DNA of 64,000 nucleotides from Phytophthora colocasiae (lineage: Eukaryota; Oomycota; Peronosporomycetes; Peronosporales; Peronosporaceae), in assembly GCA_018806915.1 (NCBI GenBank), contig JAGKQI010000061.1:310001-374000 (forward strand). Direction: 5' to 3'. This document shows positions 56,657-64,000 of this stretch, piece by piece; the stretch's first letter is position 1; every line of letters starts with the position of its first letter. The position numbers and the translations under genes were made by a program. The notes under the pieces were generated by a model, which saw nothing but the letters and a program-made list of their open reading frames with translations, did not search any database and was not told where the DNA came from.

Positions 56657-58053
56657 TGTGGTGGAGCGGATCTGGCCAAAATCTGGTTGAGGCCGATCGC
56701 GATCGCCACTTGCGCCCAGACACCGACTAACGGAGGGGGTCCCCCGATGATCCGTGATCTTGTTGCGTGTAGTGTTCACCTTGTGTACCCGTCGGTAGGC
56801 GGGTTACGCTCTTCCAGGTAACTTCTGAAGATGTCTTGGGACGAGAAGAAGGTCTTGGGTGACGCAGGTGTTTGAGGCGGCGTGGAAGTTCTTCACTCCA
56901 CCTCGGGGTACTTGATCCCGGTCGTAGGCGAGTTCTCGAGCCTTGATCCGGGTGCCTGGTTCTTGATCCAGGTCTTCCAATAGTCCAATGTTCGGGATTC
57001 AGTCCCTTCCTTTCGTTGTTTTCCGCTTCCGATAGCGGGGGTCTTGAGGGGACGAGATTCGACGGGATCCTTAGGCTAAACAACCAATTCCTTCCGATCC
57101 GATGTATGCACTTAAAGGATAGTTCACTAGATAGGCAAAGCTGGCCAATATATTATCCAGACTTAACCGCTATACTAGGTCACGTATCCTTACCTTCCTG
57201 ACGCTTGTAGGGCCAATGTAGTTCCCGGTTCCAGGCGTAGCGAAGACACTTGAGTGGTTCAGGGCAAATTCGAGTCTGTTTATGGTTATTCCTATGCCTA
57301 CTAATCCCATCCTGATTTACTATCCTACGATCACATGACACTGGCTACATAGCTGATCCCTAGCTTGATTCCCCTAACCCTGATCTTGAGCCGATTCCGT
57401 ACTTAACCGAAGCTTGATCTCGCACTTAACCGAAGCTTGATCTCGCACTTAACCGAAGCTTGATCTCGCACTTAACCGAAGCTTGATCTCGCACTTAACC
57501 GAAGCTTGATCTCGCACTTAACCAAAGCTTGATCGCTTCCTGATCCCGCTTGGTGATCCTTCAAAGAATCTGGATCAGGCCACAAGAAGAGTCTGCGTCG
57601 CGCCTGGGGTTGACCTTGATCCGGAGCTGATCTCGTACTTATACGGGAGAGGATCATTGCGCGATCTTGCGTGATCTCGCTTCGTCGCCGCCCGGGGAAG
57701 TTGGATCGTGCTGTTAGAGGCTTCGGGGCGCCAGGGTAAGCTCATCATGCTCGCTTGGGGCCCCGTCATCGTTGATCGCGCGAGAACATCCTTGATTTCC
57801 CCATTCTTCCTCCGGCAGGATTCGGATCACCCACGAACACCACGGCAGGATTCGGATCACCCACGAACACCGCTCCACCTGCTTCTTCGCCGGTGTCTCC
57901 GTTGCCTGTTCCCGGCGGGACCCATCGTACCTTCGTCTGATTCGACCCAGATCTGGCGATCACAGGTCCCCCCTGTCGCTCGTTCCGACTCTATTCGGGT
58001 TCGTGGCTGACATCGCCTCTCCGGGAAAAATGTTTTTCGTCCGCTTCACCACA
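56657..58053 (+). repeat. LTR of F1 (1,397 bp)
   Basis: Begins TGTGGTGGAGCGGA and ends TCCGCTTCACCACA: terminal inverted repeats matching at 13 of 14 bases. The left end coincides with the break of the array unit. A diverged copy in reverse orientation occurs at 63069-64000. No gene in it. It contains GATC-rich stretches and the 23-bp repeats at 57401-57534. Confidence 0.75.
57401..57534. repeat. 23-bp tandem repeat in the F1 LTR, ~5.8 copies
   Basis: Unit ACTTAACCGAAGCTTGATCT plus CGC. Five near-identical copies (57401, 57424, 57447, 57470, 57493) and a degenerate sixth. Each contains AAGCTTGATC. Absent from the inverted F1 LTR, which has GATC-rich sequence there. Confidence 0.9.
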
Positions 58054-58156
58054 TCCGCCCCCAGCACGTAAGTTGAGCTGCCGCAGCTCACTTCGGGTTT
58101 ATTTCCACATTCACCACCTGGAACACAAGTCGTTCAAGCGCCACCACTTTCTCGAA

Positions 58157-58723
58157 ATGTCCGATCCGCCTTCCTCGCCCCCCTTGACGCCGAGAACGCC
58201 CTCGAGCGAGCACTCGATCCGATCCGCCCGATCCACGGCCTCCCGCTTCTCAACCCCCGGGGTAAACCCTGAGCTGGTCACCTTGCAAGCGAGGCTGGCC
58301 CATAGCCAACGGATACGCGAGACCTTGAGTCGCGATCGGGACCACCTGGACGACACCGTTCGCCGGTTGCGATCCGACATGGAGGATATGGAGCGCTTCC
58401 GGGACGACCAAGCGGAGGAGATTTTGCGGCTGAACGCCGAAATCGCTCATCTGCGATCGGGAACCGGAGATGCTATCGGTGGGGACGCGATCGCCGCCTT
58501 GCAGGATCAGCGGGCCCAGCACGACGCCGAACGACGGGAGTCTGAGCAGCGACTGGCCCGGATCCAGGCGCGGCTAGACTCTGCGCTCGAGGATCTCGAC
58601 TTCCGGCTGGCCGAACTTTGCATAGCCGGGGAGACGGAGATTGAACTCCGGGATGAGCTTCAGGATCGCGAACGGGAGCTCGCCGCCGTGCGTCATGACC
58701 TGACCCTCACTCAGCGTATGTGA
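58157..58723 (+). pseudogene. gag: F1 gag, N-terminal fragment truncated by F2
   Basis: ATG at 58157, 104 bases after the LTR. Residues 1-35 Pro/Ser-rich (SDPPSSPPLTPRTPSS), then a long coiled coil (residues ~45-185, Arg/Glu/Leu/Asp heptads such as LDDTVRRLRSDMEDMERFRDD). It ends at ATG-TGA, where the last bases are the F2 LTR terminus (TGTGA from 58719), so the real frame was longer. The coiled coil would allow Gag multimerisation. No zinc knuckle in the retained part. Confidence 0.65.
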
Positions 58724-60326
58724 AGCTGTGGATTCAAATTTTCTATCTGGACACCGCCTCCCAGAGCCACCCAATATGTCGAGAGGTGATTGGCTGAGGC
58801 ATCGAGTACCTGGGACTGAGCTGTGGAACACATTTTCACCTTATTGCTTTAGGACTTCCGGAATCTGGACTTCTAGAATCCGGATGCCCGACCATGATCG
58901 GAATCCACTATTCAGGAATCAAGTCCACCATGTGGTGCCCAAGTGAATTCCTGGTGCATACTTCCGGAATCCAGATCCAGATTTCGGGAATCTGGATGCC
59001 ATTCCAGTCAGGGCTAAGGGCTCAAGAATCCAGTCGCCCATACACAGACCAAGTGTATTCCGGATACATGCTTCCAGTGCTGAACTGAGGACTTCCGGAT
59101 TCCAAGGATCGGGAATCCAGATGACTAAGGGCGTCCGGACCCTGCCTGATTTGTACCCAGTATGGACATTGAGGTTCGGAGTATACTCAAGCCAAGTCAA
59201 GACCGACCGACCAAGACGACCGACCAGGATGTGTTCGGCACCAGCCGGAATTCTTCGGGGTTCCGCGCCAGAGACACGCGCCTCCTGATGAATGTGCGCT
59301 TCCTATAGTGAAAACAAGATGTTAGCAGAATCTTTAGCAGAAGACTTGTATATAAATAACAGAGAGTTCAATTTGCCACCAAGGGCGCAAGTGGTCTTCT
59401 GGAAGGTTTTCCTGGAAGATACTGCAAAGCACTGCGGACCAGCACACCTCTTGTCAGAGGGCTTCCAGGTTAGCTGAGCCAGCGTACGGCCGCGTCGACT
59501 GCGTACATCGCCGCGGGACTCTCCACCAAAGGTTCGAGACCAAGTTGGGTAAGTGATCCGGCGGCGCATCCGGAAGGGATCTTCCTATTTCATATTCCAG
59601 TTGGAATCCGGATTCCGGATTCACATTTCATATTATAACTGCGTTTTGGGAGGTTGTTAGTAGTTGGCCCTTGGAACTGTATTGAATTAACTACTGTGTG
59701 ATTGGACGTTTGCATCTGGATTCCTAGTCTAGATTGCATTTGGATTTTGGATATTTGGATATACAGGCATCTGGATATCCTGATCTTGGATATTGTCTTC
59801 CGGAAACCAAGTGGTTATCCGGAAGTGGTGCGCTTGTTAGGGTCCCGGAACTGAGTCAGTGTTCCGGAAGTAGACCCCGTCGACTGGCATTGGGAGTGCC
59901 CACCGCTCGAGGGCCACAAAGAATAAGAGCGGCTGCGTGTTTTGCATATTAACTCTCTGTATTGTATTGGTTAACTGTTGGAAGAGGACTCTGCTAATAG
60001 TCTTTTGCCTTCCAGAAAACCAACTGCATTTGGAAGTACTTTTGGTACTTTGGATCTTTGGATCTGATCACACCTGAAAGTAACTCACCTGGTGATACCC
60101 TTCGGATACTCGAAGACAAACGACACCAAGGAGGATAACCACAAGGTCACACGCCAACTCCGCCTTCCGGATACCCATTTGGATCCCGGAAGGTAGAGAC
60201 TGACCCCAGTTCTCAAGTGTCATCTGGAAGTTTCCTTCCAGAATCGGACTGGCCACCAGCTATACGTTCTGGGCGACCGGGTTTTTCTTTCAGAAAGTCC
60301 GGAAAGTGTTCACCCACCTCGTCACA
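58719..60326 (+). repeat. LTR of F2 (about 1,608 bp)
   Basis: TGTGA at the left end and TCACA at the right end. The left end interrupts the F1 gag and the right end lies two bases before a tRNA-complementary PBS. No gene. Many CCGGAATC / ATCTGGA motifs, chiefly 58850-59110, 59560-59640 and 59800-59880. Confidence 0.7.
59349..59358 (+). promoter_or_regulatory. Possible TATA box in the F2 LTR
   Basis: TATATAAATA, the only clean TATA-like match in this LTR, ~970 bases before its end. TATA elements are uncommon in oomycete promoters, so this is tentative. Confidence 0.25.
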
Positions 60327-60328
60327 GC

Positions 60329-60350
60329 TGGTGCGCGTGCCCGGATTCGA
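60329..60350 (+). other. Primer-binding site of F2
   Basis: TGGTGCGCGTGCCC followed by GGATTCGA. The complement ends in CCA and continues as a tRNA acceptor stem and the 3' T-arm strand (TCGAATCC). The match extends past the usual 18 bases into the T-loop. Confidence 0.65.
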
Positions 60351-60441
60351 TACCGAAAGGGTTTTACCGAGTTATTTTTATATATGTTTTGATTAGTTTC
60401 AGGGGTTCTGAGTGCTAACTAACTTTCTGATCGTAGTTGTG

Positions 60442-62118
60442 ATGGTTGGAAGTGAAAGCGCACGCAGAGGAGGAGACGCGGATTCTGGAAGCGGAATGGC
60501 ATCCAGATCGTCGCGTCGGTTGAAGGGGCAGCAGCCTGAAGAGCATGAGGATCTGGATACTATCATGAGGAAAGCTCGTCAGGCCAACGCTGCGAAGCGA
60601 AAGGCTGCCCAAGAGGCGAAGGAGTCGTCGGATCATCTGGAAGAAGAATCTGAATCCTCCGTTCAGGAAGCGCACCACGCAAGTCTGGATGGAAGTGATT
60701 CGGAAGAGATTTCGGAAGGAGACGATGACCCTGAGCAGGATCCGGATGCAGAAGAGTCCGGATCGGAAGGTGATCCGGATGTGGAAGCCGAGAACGAGTC
60801 CGGTCTGGAGGAGTTCACGGCTGGTGAGGAGTCTGAGGTCGCCGGAAGTGATACTGAAGATTCTGGAAGAGAAGCGTCGGGAGATGATGCTGTCGAGATC
60901 GAAGACCCTACGGAGGATGGAGTTCAGGACTCTCCTCCGGAAGGTGCGAATCCAGATGCCGAACCTGATGTTCGAGAAGAGTCGCCACGAGTCAAGCAGG
61001 AAGCTCGCCCGTTGTCGCCGGTTCAGGAAGAAACTGTGCTTGAGGATACCAACATGTCTTCGCCAGTGATTCCGGAAATCCGGATGCCAACATTGTATCC
61101 TGATGAGCCGCCGTTCTCGGCGCCCCCAGAAGCGCCTCGTCAAGAAGCTGCCAGGTTTGGCATTCCGGATTCCAGAATAGAAGAATCTCCGGAAGCACCG
61201 CCGGGGACGCCGGAAGTCCAGATGAGCGGAATCCAGATGAAGGCATATGTGGCTGAACAAGTGAGGCGTTGGGAACGTGACAACTCCGAAAGGAGCTTTG
61301 CACCTGATGTCGGATATGATTGGCCGCCACTATACCTGAATCCTGAAGGTTTCATTCAGGCTGCCTTGATGACTTCGGAACACCTGAACCGCCGGATGTT
61401 GATGCCGGCTCAGACGGACGCCTGGATTTCAGAACTCCAGATTCAACGTCGGTCATTTGGCAGGGCACAAGATCTTCAGGGTGCCATGATCCCGCCGAAG
61501 GAGTTTTCGCCTCGTGAATGCATCGCAGTCCTGCAGACAATGCTTTTCGAAGCGGGATTTGGATTTGTGAATTTGGTGCCTGGATGGTTCCGGACGCGAG
61601 TTTTCAAAGTGCATCCGGATCTGGTTCGGCAAGTTGTTGGGGAAATGTTGCAGCTATTGGTCGTGGAGATGATCGAATGGAGACAACTAGTGACGCGAGC
61701 TCAGGAGTACGCCCAGATCCTGATGACAACTGGAAGGGAACGACTTTGTCAAGTACATCCGGAAGCCCAATTTCAGGGTGAAGGTGTATTCATGTCGGAT
61801 TACGAGGTATCTCTGCTGGGACGAGACTTCACTAGACAACTGAAGGCATCTGGATTCCGGAAGGTTCGGAGTCCTCGCGGACCCACCTATCAGGAAATCC
61901 GGCCGAAGCGAGTGCAACGTGTAAGGCCTCGGCCACCGCCGTCGTCAATCCCGTCGCCGTCGCCCTCATCCCTGCAGTCTGTGCCATCTTCGCTAGTCCG
62001 GAATCTGGAAGCGGATCTGGAATCCGGAAGTCACATGTCTTCGTTCCATAGTCTTTCTGATAGGACGAATTCGGCACGTACCTCCAGTATGTTCGAGACT
62101 TCCGGAGGGATCAAGTGA
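60442..62118 (+). CDS. gag: F2 gag-like protein
   Basis: 558 codons from ATG at 60442; the frame is open upstream to 60412 without ATG. Residues ~30-190 are extremely acidic (Glu/Asp/Ser). Then a Pro-rich link (EIRMPTLYPDEPPFSAPPEAP), a folded region at ~265-480 with W and aromatic residues (MKAYVAEQVRRWERD, YDWPPLYLNPEGFIQ, GFGFVNLVPGWFRTRVF) of capsid-like size, and a Ser/Pro tail. This layout is common in oomycete Ty3/gypsy Gag proteins, an assignment from general resemblance. Ends at TGA 62116-62118 in AAGTGAGTC. The next frame starts 4 bases later at +1. Confidence 0.6.
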   Translation: MVGSESARRGGDADSGSGMASRSSRRLKGQQPEEHEDLDTIMRKARQANAAKRKAAQEAKESSDHLEEESESSVQEAHHASLDGSDSEEISEGDDDPEQDPDAEESGSEGDPDVEAENESGLEEFTAGEESEVAGSDTEDSGREASGDDAVEIEDPTEDGVQDSPPEGANPDAEPDVREESPRVKQEARPLSPVQEETVLEDTNMSSPVIPEIRMPTLYPDEPPFSAPPEAPRQEAARFGIPDSRIEESPEAPPGTPEVQMSGIQMKAYVAEQVRRWERDNSERSFAPDVGYDWPPLYLNPEGFIQAALMTSEHLNRRMLMPAQTDAWISELQIQRRSFGRAQDLQGAMIPPKEFSPRECIAVLQTMLFEAGFGFVNLVPGWFRTRVFKVHPDLVRQVVGEMLQLLVVEMIEWRQLVTRAQEYAQILMTTGRERLCQVHPEAQFQGEGVFMSDYEVSLLGRDFTRQLKASGFRKVRSPRGPTYQEIRPKRVQRVRPRPPPSSIPSPSPSSLQSVPSSLVRNLEADLESGSHMSSFHSLSDRTNSARTSSMFETSGGIK

Positions 62119-62122
62119 GTCA

Positions 62123-63076
62123 ATGGCGAGTGCGACTTCCGGAACTCGGACTTCCAGAGAGAGCACCTCGGATTCTTCTGGATTCGGGATGAGCAGAAGT
62201 GCAGGAACGCATATGCCATTCTCCGCCTTCAGGCCGATGGCGATGACCGCACGGGGATCTGGAAGTGCTACGCCGATGGATTCTGGAATCGCTTTCCAGA
62301 TTTCCCACAGGAATCCGGATGCCGAAGATCAAGACGTCCCGCAGGGATCAGACTTGAATCGCGAGAAGCCCAGGAAGAAGCGTACAAAGTCATCTTCAAG
62401 GAGGCGAGAAATGCTTCAGGAATCCCAGGCTGTAGACGCATCCCGATCACGAGGCATTCAGAAGTCTGGGAGTTGGGGTCGTGAAGTTCCAGAAACTTCA
62501 GCAAGGTCTGAGCGCTCTTCGAAGTCCGCCAGTTCTGGATCCACGCAAGTTGCCCTGAACACCATGTTCCAACTTCAGAAGGTCATGGCCAGGATGGAAG
62601 ATCAGCAAGGGTCTGCGCTGGAGAGGATGTCAGGCGATCTGGATGCGAAGCTTGAACGCCTTCTGGATTCCAAGTTTCAAAGACTCTTCCAGAAGAAGGA
62701 AGCGATCCCAGATCTGGTCTCTGACGAGGATTCACGCTTGACAGTCAAGAATCTGGAGGTTCGGTCATCCGGACACCAATCTCACAAGCGGCACCCGGAA
62801 GCAGTTCGAGGTTCCGCCGCCAAGTCGAGCTCCTCCAAGGACGCGAAGGTGAAGGAGCTTCAGCAAGAACTCGAAGCCTCGGAGTCTGCGCGGAAGAAGG
62901 AAGGAGAAGCAGCGAGGGCTGTCCAGAAGTTTTTGGCCACCCAAGTTCGCGACCTGAAATCGGTGGTTGCCAAGGCCGCTGTCGCAGCTGAGACAGATGG
63001 GCGTAATCATGATTCTCAGGAATCAGGTGCGTCCCATCATCCGACTCTGTACCCAGTATCCAGTAACGTGTGGTGA
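62123..63076 (+). pseudogene. F2 second frame, C-terminal Gag-like, truncated by inverted F1 LTR
   Basis: ATG at 62123, 317 codons. Ser/Arg-rich first half, basic patch (KPRKKRTKSSSRRRE), then two helical stretches (LNTMFQLQKVMARMEDQQ; DAKVKELQQELEASESARKKE), coiled-coil-like. The last codons and the stop (GTG TGG TGA) come from the F1-family LTR end at 63069, so the true frame continued. Probably the rest of Gag, separated from the previous frame by a +1 shift or an indel. Confidence 0.5.
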
Positions 63077-64000
63077 AGCGCGAATAAGAAATCCGAGAAA
63101 AGGCAACGTCAGGCCCTAAGAGAGTCGGATCAAGCGACAGGGGCCTCTGGCGAAGCAAGATGTCAGTTGATGACCCCAGATTGCGCGAACGATGGCTGAC
63201 GAATGGATCCAGATCGATGTTCGTCTGGATCTCGCCAGCGATGAATGGATGGCGTCTTGGTCAAGTGAGACTAAGTGATTGGAGAACCCGTCGTGCGGTC
63301 CCGCGTGGCGGATCAGGGTCGGAGGAGAAAAGGGCGCCTTGCCTGAGGTCGCATGAGAAGGAGATCAAGGCGGCAGAGGGTCGGGATCGGTGTGATCTAT
63401 GGTGGGCCGGTGACAACATAACCGTGAGATGCTGCCGAGGGGACCTGATGGCAGTGTTAGTCGCGTGGGAGTGGTGATCAAGTCTGGGAAGCTCAAGACC
63501 TGGAATGTCGACGACGCAGGCACGCGAGATCAAGTATGAAGGCTGCTGATCGGGATCATTGTTCAAGACGGTGGACCAAGATCGATGACCGAGATGGTTG
63601 ATCGAGATCGGCAGATCGAGATCGCGATCAGGGGTTAGGTGAGATCAAGATCGAAGATCGGAAGGGCAGCTGTGTAGCCGGATGTCAGGTAATCGTAGGA
63701 TAGCAGATGAGGATGGGGCTAGTAGACATAGGAATAACCATAAACAGAATCGAATTTGCTCTGGACATCACAAGTGCCTTCGTTCAAGACCGTAACTGGG
63801 AATTACATTGGCCCCCCGGCATCAAGAAGGTAAGGAGAAGAGATCTAGCATAGAGGTTAATTCTGGATAATACATTGGCCAGTTTTACCCTATCTAGTGA
63901 TCTATCCTTTACGTGCGAACTACGGATCGGAAGGAATTGGCTGCTTGGCCTGACGATCTCGTCGACTCTCAACCCATCAAGACACCCGCTATAGGAAGCG
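63069..64000 (-). mobile_element. F1-family LTR, inverted, incomplete at the window edge
   Basis: Reads TGTGGTGAAGCG at 63069, the complement of the F1 LTR right end. From ~63660 to 64000 the reverse complement matches F1 positions ~57028-57380 with moderate divergence (shared CCAATTCCTTCCGATCC and GTTTATGGTTATTCCTATG). It is therefore the 3' part of an F1-type LTR in minus orientation, running off the right edge. Between ~63190 and 63660 it is GATC-rich and poorly alignable to F1. No gene is supported in it. Confidence 0.7.

Larger units (their letters stand above)
1..56657. repeat. Tandem array of a ~3.56-kb unit, 12 copies
   Basis: The sequence starting GGCTCGAACTGCGCC recurs at 1, 11143, 14705, 18265, 29407, 32958, 36511, 40070, 43627, 47182, 50739 and 54303, always in the same orientation and followed by the same 3.55-3.56 kb. 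The two longer intervals (11142 bp) are explained by a 7.58-kb LTR element. Copies are nearly identical and differ mostly by 1-3 base indels and scattered substitutions. Neighbouring copies share variants, as expected from unequal crossing-over or conversion. The array continues past the left edge and is interrupted at 56657. It is not rDNA, a histone cluster or a short centromeric satellite. The biological boundary of the unit cannot be told from a tandem array, so the start used here is arbitrary. Confidence 0.97.
54303..56657. repeat. Array copy 12, truncated by retrotransposon F1
   Basis: Normal up to AATATAATTT at 56648-56656, then the F1 LTR begins (TGTGGTGG at 56657). The last ~1.2 kb (RNase H and PYM relics) is absent. 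G-tract of 8 G. Whether the array resumes beyond F1 cannot be seen in this window. Confidence 0.93.
56657..58718 (+). mobile_element. LTR retrotransposon F1, 5' part
   Basis: Inserted in array copy 12 and itself interrupted at 58718 by F2. Visible parts: one long LTR, a short leader and the first ~188 codons of a coiled-coil Gag. Superfamily probably Ty3/gypsy from the Gag style; no pol is visible to prove it. The rest of F1 should lie right of F2, outside the window. Confidence 0.75.
58719..63068 (+). mobile_element. LTR retrotransposon F2, 5' part
   Basis: Inserted in the F1 gag and cut at 63068 by an inverted F1-family LTR. Contains a 1.6-kb LTR, a PBS, and two Gag-like frames. The whole element is unusually rich in the motif CCGGA. 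pol is not in the window. Confidence 0.75.

Noticed and set aside
1..56657. CRISPR array, rDNA, tRNA or 5S cluster
   Set aside because: Repeat unit is 3.56 kb with coding-like content. I found no rRNA or tRNA signature and no short repeat-spacer structure.
1..56657. Helitron rolling-circle origin of the array
   Set aside because: Captured fragments and head-to-tail layout fit the idea, but I could not find a 5' TC with a 3' hairpin-CTRR at unit ends, nor any Rep/helicase sequence.
1..56657. Integrated circular virus (tandem genome copies)
   Set aside because: No replication-initiator, capsid or other viral hallmark in the unit. The relics are retrotransposon and host-like.

Overview
The window looks like repeat-dense nuclear DNA of an oomycete, most likely Phytophthora or a downy mildew. 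The evidence is the style of the Gag and RNase H sequences, a chromodomain Ty3/gypsy element, very long LTRs, and no bacterial gene organisation. This is inference; no rRNA or other taxonomic marker is present. There is no clearly functional single-copy host gene.

Positions 1-56657 are one head-to-tail array of a ~3.56-kb unit: eleven whole copies plus a twelfth cut at 56657, and the array runs off the left edge. I set the arbitrary unit start at the sequence GGCTCGAACTGCGCC. In window orientation each unit holds: (D) a small hydrophobic reading frame on the minus strand; (BC) a minus-strand reading frame with a helix-turn-helix; (A) a Ser/Ala-rich minus-strand reading frame directly upstream of BC, in the same frame and separated from it by one TGA; a ~570-bp non-coding stretch with strong hairpins; a plus-strand relic of a retrotransposon RNase H C-terminus; and a plus-strand relic resembling the C-terminal half of PYM (partner of Y14 and Mago). 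Copies differ mainly by 1-3 base indels, so the same genes are open in some copies and broken in others. Copy 10 is the cleanest for A and BC, copy 11 for the plus-strand relics.

Copies 1 and 4 each carry a 7.58-kb chromovirus (Ty3/gypsy with chromodomain) at exactly the same base, with the same TGAAG target duplication. The two 5' LTRs match each other, and the two 3' LTRs match each other, better than the LTRs within one element. One old insertion was therefore duplicated together with about three units. Element layout: LTR, PBS, gag (CCHC), a textbook -1 frameshift signal, protease, a 31-residue repeat spacer, RT, RNase H, integrase, chromodomain, then an ~870-bp non-coding region made almost entirely of short perfect hairpins, PPT, LTR. 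Both copies are defective.

Positions 56657-64000 are nested LTR retrotransposons. Family F1 (1.4-kb LTR, coiled-coil Gag) sits in array copy 12. Family F2 (1.6-kb LTR, acidic Gag) sits in the F1 gag. An inverted F1-family LTR sits in the F2 gag. In two of these steps the incoming LTR terminus supplies the stop codon of the interrupted gag frame. F2 is saturated with the short motif CCGGA in both LTR and coding sequence.
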